IMG/VR virus record: IMGVR_UViG_3300031576_000227
Span: 1 to 32,341 of that record
Strand: one strand, 5' to 3'
Length of the DNA: 32,341 bases
DNA from: a virus
Position numbers and translations under genes: made by a program. A model generated the notes under the pieces. That model saw only the letters and a list, made by a program, of their open reading frames with translations, ran no database searches and was not told the DNA's origin. Shown here piece after piece: positions 8,461-16,375 of this stretch; within the stretch, counting starts at the first letter, position 1, and every line of letters starts with the position of its first letter.

Positions 8461-9465
8461 ATGGGCGAAGCAGTGCGAATCCGAGACCACAACGACCGCC
8501 GGACCATCGCCGCTGCGGCCGTCGCCACCGGCGAAATCTGGCAGCTCCCGGACGGGCGCGCTGCCTACTACAACGGCCTCGATGCCGCGGCTGCCAACGA
8601 TTTCACCGAGTGGCAGACCGATGGCACGGTCGAAGTCACCAAGACCGCATCCATCGTCATCCTCGACGGTCAGCCGGTCTTCTGGGACCACAGCGCCAAC
8701 TCCGCGACCTTCGAGCCGGTCAACGACAGGGACTTCTTTCTCGGAACCGCCGTTGGCGACTGGGCCAGCGCCGACACGACCGGCAAAGTCAATCTGAACT
8801 GCAAGCCACACTACAACGTGGACCTGCTCCACGGCGGGGCCGGCTTCGGGACGGGTGGCTTCCTGTCCGTGCCCGTCGGCACGCCGGCGGCCGGCGCCTT
8901 CGGCTACCCCGTGGTTCTCGGCGGGACGCTTCAGCTTGAGCTGACGGCAACCAGTGAAGCGCAAAAGGCCGACGCCTTGAGCGTGGATGGGTTCGCAGTC
9001 GGGTCGAACTGGATTTTCGAGGGCATTTTCCGTCTCGCCAACGACGGCGCCAACGCCACGCAGGATTTCACCTTCGGCGTGGCATCTGGCACGCACGCGA
9101 CCGACTTCCAATCGGTTGCGGAGTTCGCGGCCGTCTCCACGGTGGGTGCCTCGACCAACATCAATTGCCAGTCGGACGACGGCACGACCGACGTGGCCCC
9201 AACCGATTCGACCAAGGACTACACCGAGGGCTCAGCGGTAGCCAACCGCGTTCACGTTGTCATCGACGGCCGCGATCCAGCGAGCGTCAAGTTTTACATC
9301 GACGGCGTGCGGGTGTTGAGCGGCACAACCTTCGTTCTGACTGCCGCCACGGGACCGCTGTTCGCCATCGCCCACCTGGAAAAGACCATTGGGACGGACG
9401 TGTACAAGGTGCTAATCGATCATGCCGCCGTCCGCCTGATGCAGCAGGACAACGTGCAGCGCTAA
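8461..9465 (+). CDS. Capsid decoration (DUF2190-like) protein with C-terminal jelly-roll
   Basis: The first 110 of 334 residues match the pattern of capsid cement proteins of the DUF2190 type: short beta strands, 'ILDGQPVFWDHSANSATFEPVN', then 'FFLGTAVGDWASADTTGKVNLN'. Residues about 150-325 form a second beta-rich domain with features of LamG/concanavalin-like sheets ('HVVIDGRDPASVKFYIDGVRV'). The protein probably sits on the outside of the capsid, where the second domain could bind surface glycans. That binding role is inference. It follows the capsid gene and a 73-residue head protein. A GGAGCATTCCA leader gives a plausible ribosome binding site. Confidence 0.72.
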   Translation: MGEAVRIRDHNDRRTIAAAAVATGEIWQLPDGRAAYYNGLDAAAANDFTEWQTDGTVEVTKTASIVILDGQPVFWDHSANSATFEPVNDRDFFLGTAVGDWASADTTGKVNLNCKPHYNVDLLHGGAGFGTGGFLSVPVGTPAAGAFGYPVVLGGTLQLELTATSEAQKADALSVDGFAVGSNWIFEGIFRLANDGANATQDFTFGVASGTHATDFQSVAEFAAVSTVGASTNINCQSDDGTTDVAPTDSTKDYTEGSAVANRVHVVIDGRDPASVKFYIDGVRVLSGTTFVLTAATGPLFAIAHLEKTIGTDVYKVLIDHAAVRLMQQDNVQR

Positions 9466-9509
9466 ATCGCCTGACTGCCGAGGTTCGCCCATTCGCAGGG
9501 AGTCCCCCG

Positions 9510-9878
9510 ATGGACAGAAAAATCGAAACCGCACTGGAGAACCTGCGGCTCTCCGTGGAGGGGAAGGAGCAGGGCGTCAATCGCGTCAAAACTGTGATCG
9601 GCTACGATCCCCACGGCCAGCCGATTGAGCGCGATACGATCCGGCGAGCTCACTCTGCAGTCATGCCCGAAGAAATCATCGCTGTCTGCGAGTCCATCCC
9701 AGCCGAGAAGCGTGACCACACGGTGCGTGCCCTATGGCTCGGCTCAACGCGGGCCAGGAAGGAAAGGGCCGTCTTCGTCCAGAGCGACGACGTGCGCCAC
9801 TTGCTGGAGCAGGTGAAACCCCATGCCAACCGACCGAATGCAAGCCCGCCAGCGGTGGCTAGCGGATCAAAAAATTGA
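9510..9878 (+). CDS. Conserved hypothetical head-tail region protein
   Basis: This 122-residue soluble protein has a helical N-terminus and no motif I recognise. The frame is open further upstream, but that section overlaps the decoration gene, so the ATG 45 bases after that gene's stop was chosen. Its last 56 bases overlap the next gene in a different frame. The place between capsid decoration and head-tail adaptor suggests a connector or assembly role, based on context only. Confidence 0.6.
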   Translation: MDRKIETALENLRLSVEGKEQGVNRVKTVIGYDPHGQPIERDTIRRAHSAVMPEEIIAVCESIPAEKRDHTVRALWLGSTRARKERAVFVQSDDVRHLLEQVKPHANRPNASPPAVASGSKN

Positions 9879-10194
9879 AAACGAGTCGCAGTCCGTTACC
9901 TATCGACGGGCGGCAGCGAGCGTGACGGTCAGTGCGGTGCTCGCAAAGAAGTTCTTTCGGCTCGCCGATGGCGGCGTGTACGTGACGGAGCGGGACTTTC
10001 TGATTCGGCCCGCCGATCTGGTGCTCTCGGGCTCGCCAGCGACGCCGGCCGAAGGCGACAGGATCGATCTAGTTGAGGGCTCAGCCACGAATCGCTACGA
10101 GGTGCTGCCAGCCCCGGATGGGCAGTGCTATTCGCTCGACCCGCACAGGACGTTTCTCCGCGTGCATACGAAGTTCATCGGGGTAGCGACGTAG
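9823..10194 (+). CDS. Head-tail adaptor/head completion protein (probable)
   Basis: The 123-residue protein is mostly beta in prediction and ends with 'YSLDPHRTFLRVHTKFIGV'. That closing segment resembles planctomycete phage head-completion proteins I recall, where a conserved Asp-Pro and a C-terminal strand occur. Residues 65-95 ('PAEGDRIDLVEGSATNRYEV') fit the small beta barrel of adaptor proteins such as gpFII or HK97 gp7-like stoppers. A GGAGCAGG ribosome binding site precedes the ATG, inside the upstream gene. The stop lies one base before the next start. Function is inferred from gene order and fold impression. Confidence 0.6.
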   Translation: MPTDRMQARQRWLADQKIENESQSVTYRRAAASVTVSAVLAKKFFRLADGGVYVTERDFLIRPADLVLSGSPATPAEGDRIDLVEGSATNRYEVLPAPDGQCYSLDPHRTFLRVHTKFIGVAT

Positions 10195-10195
10195 C

Positions 10196-10642
10196 ATGGC
10201 CGCGCAACTGATTCACGTAGCGGATGACGTGCGGACTTTGCTTGCGGCCGGATCGTTCAGCCAGGCAATCTCGCCGCTCCGTGAGTTGTTGAATCGCGAG
10301 CAGCTTTCGGCCTTGACGACCGTCGCCGTCCAGGTGGTTCCAGCGACGGTGCTCATTACGAGAGCGGCGCGACCAGCGAGCACGGTGAAGGATCGGCGCT
10401 ACGGCGCGGAAATCTGGGTCCAGAAGAAGCTCAACGGGACGGACGCGGAAATCGAGACGGAAGCCGCTGGGCTCCTGCTGCTGGTCGAAGAGATGATCGA
10501 CTACCTCTTCGACAACGTGCTTGCGACCAGCGGGCGATACCCGGAGACGATTGAGAACGACCCGGCGTTCAGCGCGGAGGCTTATTACCAGGAGCGGCTG
10601 TTTGAGTCCGTCGTCACCGCGACCTACAGGCACTTCCGATGA
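10196..10642 (+). CDS. Probable tail terminator / neck protein
   Basis: The 148-residue protein lies where lambda-like phages encode the tail terminator (gpU) or neck proteins. It has an N-terminal helical region, a central 'TVAVQVVPATVLITRAARPASTV' strand pair and a long C-terminal helix with many acidic residues, ending in a strand ('VVTATYRHFR'). The alternation fits the alpha/beta fold of tail terminators. The stop codon overlaps the next start in ATGA. I see no diagnostic motif, so the role rests on position. Confidence 0.58.
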   Translation: MAAQLIHVADDVRTLLAAGSFSQAISPLRELLNREQLSALTTVAVQVVPATVLITRAARPASTVKDRRYGAEIWVQKKLNGTDAEIETEAAGLLLLVEEMIDYLFDNVLATSGRYPETIENDPAFSAEAYYQERLFESVVTATYRHFR

Positions 10643-11214
10643 ACCTGACCATCGCGGCAGCCAAGAGGAACTTTTTCGACTCCGCGAAGGTCAAGCGGGC
10701 CGTGGACCGTGGAAAGCGGCAGGCGCTATCGAAGTGCGGGGCGTTTGTCAGAACCGCAGCCCGCAGCTCTCTGCGGTATCGGAAGAAGCCATCAGCGTCG
10801 GGACAGCCGCCCAGTGTCCACAAGGGCCGGGGCGGCAAGAGCCCGCTCAAGTTGATCTTCTTCGCCTGGGACGCCAGCAGCAAGACAGTCGTTGTGGGCG
10901 CCGTCCTCTTCGCTCCAGCGACAGGCGCGCCGCGGACCCTGGAGCACGGCGGCAGCGTGGGGCGACGGAAGAATCCGCGCCGGCGCGTGCGGACGCTCGC
11001 CGCCTCCGGCGAGATCAGGCTGCAAGGCAAAAAGGCCGTGTATGCCAAGCTGACGACAGCCCGTCAGGTTGCCGCCGCGAACCGATTGCAGGCCCAACTG
11101 TACGGGCCGGAGTTCTTCGCGGGCGGCAATGCGGCAGCCCGGCCGTTCATGCAGCCGGCCTTGAAGAAGGAAGCCCCCAAGTTCCCGCTCGCCTTTCGCG
11201 GCAGCGTGAAATAG
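10639..11214 (+). CDS. Probable tail completion/minor tail protein (HK97 gp10-like position)
   Basis: The 191-residue, strongly basic protein starts in an ATGA overlap with the upstream gene. An N-terminal helix with 'ALSKCGAFVRTAARSSL' and a later 'RPFMQPALKKEAPKF' segment resembles gp10-like tail completion proteins, which contain 'RPFL.PA' near the C-terminus. Such proteins cap or finish the tail before it joins the head. The many Arg and Lys residues (around 'GRRKNPRRRVR') may contact DNA or a negatively charged ring. It is followed at once by the tail tube gene. Confidence 0.6.
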   Translation: MNLTIAAAKRNFFDSAKVKRAVDRGKRQALSKCGAFVRTAARSSLRYRKKPSASGQPPSVHKGRGGKSPLKLIFFAWDASSKTVVVGAVLFAPATGAPRTLEHGGSVGRRKNPRRRVRTLAASGEIRLQGKKAVYAKLTTARQVAAANRLQAQLYGPEFFAGGNAAARPFMQPALKKEAPKFPLAFRGSVK

Positions 11215-11226
11215 GAGACGACCACT

Positions 11227-11673
11227 ATGCCTGGAACAGCAGTAATCGGCCTGGAGTGCAAGCATTACCGGAACACTGGTACTGTCGGCACACCGACCTG
11301 GAATGAAACCGTCAACGCCCGCGACGTGAATTTCAACTTCTCGAGGGAAGAGGCCGACGTGTCCAGTCGGGCCACGTCCTACGTGCGGACCCGTGGCACT
11401 CGGAAGGTTATCAGCATCGACTGGACCATGATCTGGGACCACGCGGACACGGACATGGAGGCATTTCGCGATGCTTGCCTTAACGGCACGACGATTGAAC
11501 TAGCCGTGTCCGACGGCGCGATCGCCACAGCCGGCAACGAGTACTTCCGGGCCATCTGCGAAATCTTCGAGTTCAACCTGGCCGAGCCGATGAGCGGCGA
11601 GCGCCTGCTCTCGATTGTAGCGAAACCCGGCTACGACGATACCACATTCCCGACCTATAACACGGCCGTCTAA
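11227..11673 (+). CDS. Major tail (tube) protein, probable
   Basis: The 148-residue protein sits directly before the tail chaperone block and two genes after the terminator-like gene, the normal position of the tail tube subunit. The beta-rich sequence with 'TSYVRTRGTRKVISIDWTMIWD', a helix ('DMEAFRDACLNG') and 'EYFRAICEIFEFNLAEP' fits the tube fold. There, a helix packs between two sheets and a strand carries the inter-ring contact. A GGAG ribosome binding site precedes the ATG. The size is at the small end for the family. Confidence 0.62.
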   Translation: MPGTAVIGLECKHYRNTGTVGTPTWNETVNARDVNFNFSREEADVSSRATSYVRTRGTRKVISIDWTMIWDHADTDMEAFRDACLNGTTIELAVSDGAIATAGNEYFRAICEIFEFNLAEPMSGERLLSIVAKPGYDDTTFPTYNTAV

Positions 11674-11676
11674 CCC

Positions 11677-12678
11677 ATGCCCGGCGAAGCAACCGTCAAC
11701 CTGCTGGATGAGGTGCTGAAGGATCGGCACATGCACCCGGCCGCTAACATCGGTCGCGACAAGCTCGTTCAAAAAGCGCTCGCAAGCTTCCCGCAGAACC
11801 TGCTCACTGCGCGGGTGTGGGACGCGCTTGACATGCTCCTGCCATCGGACGGCAACGCTGAATCGGCCGAGCACACTGTCAGCTACTACTGGGACCCGAA
11901 CAGCGCCGATGACACGATGTGGATTTGCGTCAGCCGCGGCTGGCGGGTGGTGGGCATCACGGCCTGTATCGAAGTGGCGGGGACCGATGCCGGCGCGGTG
12001 ACCGCGGCTGTCAAGAAGGCGGCCAGCGGAACCGACATCGCCGCCGGCACAGCCTTGCACACGGGCACAATCGATCTCAAGGGCACGGTTAACACGAATC
12101 AGGCTCTTACGCTGTCGGCCACGTCGAGCGACTTGGACATAGCCGTCGGGACGCGCATCGGCATTGATTTCACCGGCACGCTGACGGCCGCGCGTGGCTG
12201 CGTGACTGTGGCCCTGGCTCGGGCCTCGTCGGCCGACGATTGCCGGATCGTCACCGGGACCTTCGGCACAAACGCCCCGCGGATCAAGACGCGGGACGTG
12301 AAAGCGGCCGCCGCCGTCACCATCCGCTTCCGGCAGATCGTCACCCTGCCGGACACCTACGAGGCCGGCGAGGACGTGCAGATTCGGCTGAATGCCGGCA
12401 TGGAAACAACCGTCGCCGACACCACGGCCACAATCGACGTGGAAGCCTACGAGCTGAACAGCGACGGCACGCTCTCCTCTGACCTTGTGGAGACGGCTGC
12501 GACATCCATCAACAGCACGACCATCGCGAACAAGGATTTCTCGCTGACGGAGACAAACCTGTCGCCGGGCGACCGGCTCGACGTACGGGTGACGTTCGCC
12601 ATCAACGACGCGGCCGGCGTGACGGCTGTCCTGGGCGTCGTCCATGACCTCATTCTCCGCTGCGACGTTCGCCCGTAG
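11677..12678 (+). CDS. Beta-rich structural protein, two-domain (tail or decoration)
   Basis: This 333-residue protein has a helical N-terminus (about 1-55) and then two long beta domains of similar layout, about residues 85-190 and 205-330. Both are rich in Thr, Ala, Asp and Gly. It has no enzymatic motif. Placed between the tail tube and tail chaperone genes, it may be a second tail protein or a tube decoration with an immunoglobulin-like fold. I do not recognise the family. The stop of the tube gene is three bases upstream, so translation is probably coupled. Confidence 0.62.
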   Translation: MPGEATVNLLDEVLKDRHMHPAANIGRDKLVQKALASFPQNLLTARVWDALDMLLPSDGNAESAEHTVSYYWDPNSADDTMWICVSRGWRVVGITACIEVAGTDAGAVTAAVKKAASGTDIAAGTALHTGTIDLKGTVNTNQALTLSATSSDLDIAVGTRIGIDFTGTLTAARGCVTVALARASSADDCRIVTGTFGTNAPRIKTRDVKAAAAVTIRFRQIVTLPDTYEAGEDVQIRLNAGMETTVADTTATIDVEAYELNSDGTLSSDLVETAATSINSTTIANKDFSLTETNLSPGDRLDVRVTFAINDAAGVTAVLGVVHDLILRCDVRP

Positions 12679-12693
12679 CACCTTCGGGAAACC

Positions 12694-13203
12694 ATGCACA
12701 CGTTCAAAGACTCAGAAGGCCGCGAGTGGCGCGTGCGCATCAACGTCAACACGATTGAGCGCGTTCGCGGCATCAAGATCGCCGGCACACACGTTGACCT
12801 CTACAAACTGGCCGACGATGGTTTCAAGCCGCTGTCGGAACTGTGCGCCGACCCGTGCAAGCTGGTGCAGGTTCTCTACGCGATCCTGGACCCGGAGAAG
12901 GTCGGCGTGACGGCCGAGCAGTTCGGCGAGGCGTTCGCCGGCGACGCGCTCCACGAAGCCACGGTCGCCTTTGCCGAGGAGCTGCTGGATTTTTTCCCCG
13001 AAGCCCGGACGCGGGACCTGCTCCGGAAGGCCCTAGCGAAGGGGCGGGAAGTCAAGGACCGGATGCTCGACCAGGGGGAGAAGCTGATTGCGGAGATTCA
13101 GCCGGAAGCGGAGGCAGCGAAGATCATCGAAACGCTGGCTCAAGAGCAGAAGCGCAAGTCTGGGAATGCGCCGGCATCGTCGGCGTTGACCCCGGCCGTT
13201 TGA
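12694..13203 (+). CDS. Tail assembly chaperone, G-like
   Basis: The 169-residue helical protein precedes the tape measure gene and has the features of tail assembly chaperones. It has a short N-terminal beta segment ('TFKDSEGREWRVRINVNTI'), a helical core and an acidic, Lys/Glu-rich C-terminus. Chaperones of this type coat the tape measure until the tube polymerises. A second protein fragment with conserved look lies in the -1 frame over its 3' end, as in lambda gpG/gpGT, so part of the product is probably extended by frameshifting. Confidence 0.68.
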   Translation: MHTFKDSEGREWRVRINVNTIERVRGIKIAGTHVDLYKLADDGFKPLSELCADPCKLVQVLYAILDPEKVGVTAEQFGEAFAGDALHEATVAFAEELLDFFPEARTRDLLRKALAKGREVKDRMLDQGEKLIAEIQPEAEAAKIIETLAQEQKRKSGNAPASSALTPAV

Positions 13204-13448
13204 CGCTGGCGAAGCTCGTCAAGATGGCCCGCGCCAGGCTCATGACGGACTGGGACCACACGGCCCGGCTGGTGCAGACGATCCACAATGGGAGTCTGGT
13301 GAGCGCGTCGGCGTTCACGAAGATCGGCCGGGACAAGTTCATTCAGGACGCGATGAGGGAGAATCCTTACCGCGCGGGCGAAGTGCAGCGGCCGAAGCCG
13401 ACGATGAAGCTCAGGTTGCGGGACGTGCGGGGGGCATTGGGGGTGTGA
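13158..13448 (+). CDS. Tail assembly chaperone C-terminal extension, GT-like (-1 frame)
   Basis: This segment reads 'WECAGIVGVDPGRLTLAKLVKMA' style sequence in the -1 frame relative to the chaperone. It continues as 'DWDHTARLVQTIHNGS' to a stop two bases before the next gene. The conserved-looking part begins before any start codon in its frame (the first ATG, at 13224, is already inside it), so it must be entered from the upstream gene. The pattern is that of gpT, added to gpG by frameshifting. No canonical slippery heptamer is visible. T GGG AAT at 13161-13167 is the closest. Independent translation from 13224 is the alternative. Confidence 0.6.
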   Translation, partial: VWECAGIVGVDPGRLTLAKLVKMARARLMTDWDHTARLVQTIHNGSLVSASAFTKIGRDKFIQDAMRENPYRAGEVQRPKPTMKLRLRDVRGALGV

Positions 13449-13449
13449 G

Positions 13450-13632
13450 ATGTCGAAGATACCCGTTGAAATTGAATTCATTGTAAAAGACGAAGGGCTG
13501 CGCCGGTCGCTGGCGCAGCTACAGGAAGCAGCCAGCATTCTCCGCGCAATTCTGAATGATTGCGTGGCGTCGGCATCGCGAGTTGTAAAGGCAGCGAGAG
13601 GTAAACGTGGCAACAAGCGCCGGAGCAATTAA
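13450..13632 (+). CDS. Small basic protein between tail chaperone and tape measure
   Basis: The 60-residue protein has a beta start ('IPVEIEFIVKD'), an amphipathic helix ('LRRSLAQLQEAASILRAIL') and a very basic C-terminus. GGGGGTG just upstream can serve as ribosome binding site. Its end overlaps the tape measure start by 26 bases. Small helical proteins at this place in other phages assist tape measure assembly. That is an analogy, and I do not recognise the family. Confidence 0.55.
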   Translation: MSKIPVEIEFIVKDEGLRRSLAQLQEAASILRAILNDCVASASRVVKAARGKRGNKRRSN

Positions 13633-15451
13633 AGCCGGGGCCGCCTACGTGGAGATCGGGGCCGACGACAGCAAGTTGCGCCGCGTGTTCCTGGCATCGC
13701 AGAAGCGCGTTGCCGCCTTCGGCGCCGCCCTCGTCTCCGTCGGCTCGCGCCTGACCGGCGTTGGCGCGTTGCTCACCACGCCCTTCATCGGCGCGGCCAA
13801 GCTGTTCGCCAACATGGGCAGCGAGATGCTCGACATGAGCACGCGGACGGGCCTGTCCGTCGAGACGCTCTCGGAGCTGAGCTACGCGGCCGGGCAGACC
13901 GGCGTCGCGATGGAGCACCTGGAAATCGCCATGAAGGAAATGGTCAAGAATGGGATTCCAACCAGCGACTTTCAGCGCGTCGCCGAAGAGATCAACTCGC
14001 TGCCGTTCCACACTCAGCGTGCACAGAAGGCGATGGAGATTTTCGGAACGAAGACGGGCACGAAGCTGCTTCCGTTGATCGCGGAGGTGAAGGCCCTGAG
14101 CCAGGAAGCCCGTGACCTGGGAATCGTCATGACAACCAAGCAGGCCAAGGCCGCGGACGTACTCGGCGACCGGCTCGACACGCTTTGGAAGGTCGTGAAG
14201 ATGGGCGTGTTCGAGATCGGCGGAGCGCTCGCCCCGGCCCTGTCGTTGACGACGCGCCTGCTGGTGAACGGCATCAACGTCGTGCGGAAGTTCATCAAGG
14301 AGAACGAGCAACTCGTTGTCATCGCCGCCGCGGTCACGCTCGGAATCACTGCGCTCGGCATCGCCCTGACCGCCGTCGGCCTGGTCGCGAAAATCGCCGC
14401 GGCCGGGATCGGCGTGCTGGCGTTCGCCTTCAGCATCCTATCGATCAAGAAGATTGCGTCGATTGCCTTGTGGGGCGTCTGGACGGCGGCCACGCTGGTT
14501 GCGAAGGGGGCCGTCTGGCTGTTCAACGCGGCGATCACCGTGATGAACCTGCTGCTGGCGGGAAACGTCATCGCCGTCGGCGCGCTTGTCCTTGTCGTGG
14601 GAACGCTGGGCGCCGGGCTGGTGGTCGCTGGCGCGGCCGCCTACGGGGCCTTCAAGGCGGCGAGTGCGTTCATCGGTGCGCTCGGCCAACTGGGGAGCGC
14701 GGCGAGCGGGCCAATCGCGCACATCGGCGACATGTTCAAAGAGTGGTGGACGATTCTGGGGAAGATCGTTCAGGTCGCGAAGGTGGACATGAAGCTCGCC
14801 TGGGAAATCGCCGGGGCGGGGGCGGCGCTGGCGGTCTCGCAGGTGAAGGACGTGTTCCCGCCGCTGTGGAAGTTTCTCGGCGACGGGTTCGCTGCTATTG
14901 CGAAGTTCATCGGGGAGACTTTTGTCGCTGAGTTCAGCAATGCAATCATGACCATGCTGGGACTCTTCAAAATGCTCAAGCCCTTTAGGAATGTCCCTGT
15001 TATCGGTTCACTGTATGACGCAGCGCGTGAGCTGCGTCCTGAATTCAAAGAACCGCCCGAACTGAAGCTTCCAAATTTTGTTGCGCCGACTGAAAGCGCA
15101 GAGACAAAAGCCGCCCGCGATAGGCTCAACAAACTTCTGGTGAAGGGAGAAGCCGCGGTCGCACACGACACGCTCAAGCACTATCTGAGGATCGGCCAGG
15201 GACTCGGCACGGCCATATTGGGGGCCGGGAACCCACTCGCTACGCTTCTTCAGTCTATCGCTCGCCCGCTGCCGACGGTTGGCCCATCGCTCGCCGGCGA
15301 AGCGAAAGCGACGTTCAACCCGTTCGGCGTCCGCGGGCTCGGCGCGGACACCATCGACAAGCAGCAGCTCAACGTGCAAAGCCAGATGCTTACTCAACTG
15401 AAGGGGATCAAGCAAAACACGGGGAAGGGCAGTGGCGGATGGTGGTGGTAG
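13607..15451 (+). CDS. Tail tape measure protein
   Basis: The 614-residue protein starts at GTG after GAGAGGT with six-base spacing. Residues 1-110 resemble the N-terminal domain of TP901-type tape measures ('AGAAYVEIGADDSKLRRVFLASQKRV', then 'GSEMLDMSTRTGLSVETLSELSYAAGQTGVAMEHLE'). Residues about 234-350 contain several hydrophobic, Ala/Val/Gly-rich membrane-like segments, as expected for a protein that inserts into the host envelope during DNA entry. Tape measure length sets tail length. At roughly 0.15 nm per residue this one would suit a tail of about 90 nm. The C-terminus ends in a Gly/Trp motif. Confidence 0.9.
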   Translation: MATSAGAIKAGAAYVEIGADDSKLRRVFLASQKRVAAFGAALVSVGSRLTGVGALLTTPFIGAAKLFANMGSEMLDMSTRTGLSVETLSELSYAAGQTGVAMEHLEIAMKEMVKNGIPTSDFQRVAEEINSLPFHTQRAQKAMEIFGTKTGTKLLPLIAEVKALSQEARDLGIVMTTKQAKAADVLGDRLDTLWKVVKMGVFEIGGALAPALSLTTRLLVNGINVVRKFIKENEQLVVIAAAVTLGITALGIALTAVGLVAKIAAAGIGVLAFAFSILSIKKIASIALWGVWTAATLVAKGAVWLFNAAITVMNLLLAGNVIAVGALVLVVGTLGAGLVVAGAAAYGAFKAASAFIGALGQLGSAASGPIAHIGDMFKEWWTILGKIVQVAKVDMKLAWEIAGAGAALAVSQVKDVFPPLWKFLGDGFAAIAKFIGETFVAEFSNAIMTMLGLFKMLKPFRNVPVIGSLYDAARELRPEFKEPPELKLPNFVAPTESAETKAARDRLNKLLVKGEAAVAHDTLKHYLRIGQGLGTAILGAGNPLATLLQSIARPLPTVGPSLAGEAKATFNPFGVRGLGADTIDKQQLNVQSQMLTQLKGIKQNTGKGSGGWWW

Positions 15452-15452
15452 C

Positions 15453-16313
15453 TTATTTGCTAAGTCTCTTTAGAAGTTCGTTGGCCTCTGTCGCTGCTTT
15501 GGTTGTGGGCCAGCGAGAGATTATTTGCTTCAGGAGATCCTCGCCGTCAGATTGCGCCCCGGCTGCCAAGTAAGATTTCGCATGGCGAAGTTTGCTTGCT
15601 GCGTCGGCCTCCGGATCAGGCGAACTCGGCGGCTTTCCGGTTTTTGACGTTGCGGCTGCTGCCCTGGCGGACTGCTTCATTTGATCCTCTAGCTCTTTGT
15701 AAGTAGGGAGCGCGGCGGCTTGTGTAGCAGGATCAGGCATCAGCGATTCGTCCGATGGCTCGACAACGAAGACCGTGTTAACAGCACCGAGAACACTTAC
15801 ATACTTGTGTGTTCCGCTCACGCGCGATGGTTTGTCTATCACAATAGTCTTTCCATCAGTCATGCCCGTAGTTCTCCATCCGCGTAACAGTAGTGTCGTG
15901 TCATTCCAGGTAACGAGCAACTCGCTGGCGCTGACGACTTGGAGGATTCTGTAGGCCAGGAAGCCATCCTCAAGGCGATTGCTGGGTTTCATAAAGCCAG
16001 CCTGCCCAACCTGAAAACAGTCTGGCCGAATTGCAGGCAACCAGCTTTTGGCTACGAAGGGATAGCTCTTTTCTAACTGCCTCAGCTTTTCGGAGGCTTT
16101 CTTGAGGTTGTCATCCCGTTGCCTGGTGTCGTCTTGCGACTTCGGCCGTTTGGCTCGGAGGTCGTGCATCAGTTGCTTGGTGTCTTGTATGTCCTGGAAC
16201 ATCCAATGCAGGTTCTGCCGCCGCTCAGCTTTGACGTAGGCCTGGACGCGCGGCGTTTGGTTCTCAACCTTCCACTCAACTTGGAGCACGAGGGCGACGG
16301 TTAAAGCAAGCAT
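15453..16313 (-). CDS. Secreted moron-like protein with TPR-like C-terminus
   Basis: This is the only minus-strand gene inside the tail operon. The ATG was chosen because GGGAGGT precedes it by seven bases. It encodes 286 residues beginning with a short hydrophobic signal-like stretch ('MLALTVALVLQ'). Residues about 35-85 are a charged helix. Residues about 100-205 are a beta domain ('YRILQVVSASELLVTW', 'LLRGWRTTGMTDGKTIVI', 'VSGTHKYVSVLGAVNTVFVVEP') of a kind I associate with planctomycete cell proteins. Residues about 235-286 look like a TPR-type helical hairpin. Base composition is visibly less GC-rich than the flanks. A lysogenic conversion or surface role is inferred. Confidence 0.72.
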   Translation of the reverse strand: MLALTVALVLQVEWKVENQTPRVQAYVKAERRQNLHWMFQDIQDTKQLMHDLRAKRPKSQDDTRQRDDNLKKASEKLRQLEKSYPFVAKSWLPAIRPDCFQVGQAGFMKPSNRLEDGFLAYRILQVVSASELLVTWNDTTLLLRGWRTTGMTDGKTIVIDKPSRVSGTHKYVSVLGAVNTVFVVEPSDESLMPDPATQAAALPTYKELEDQMKQSARAAAATSKTGKPPSSPDPEADAASKLRHAKSYLAAGAQSDGEDLLKQIISRWPTTKAATEANELLKRLSK

Positions 16314-16375
16314 GGTATGACCTCCCAGGGAGCACAATTCTCCACCTGACCGCTGCACGATGCAAGTGAAATCTC

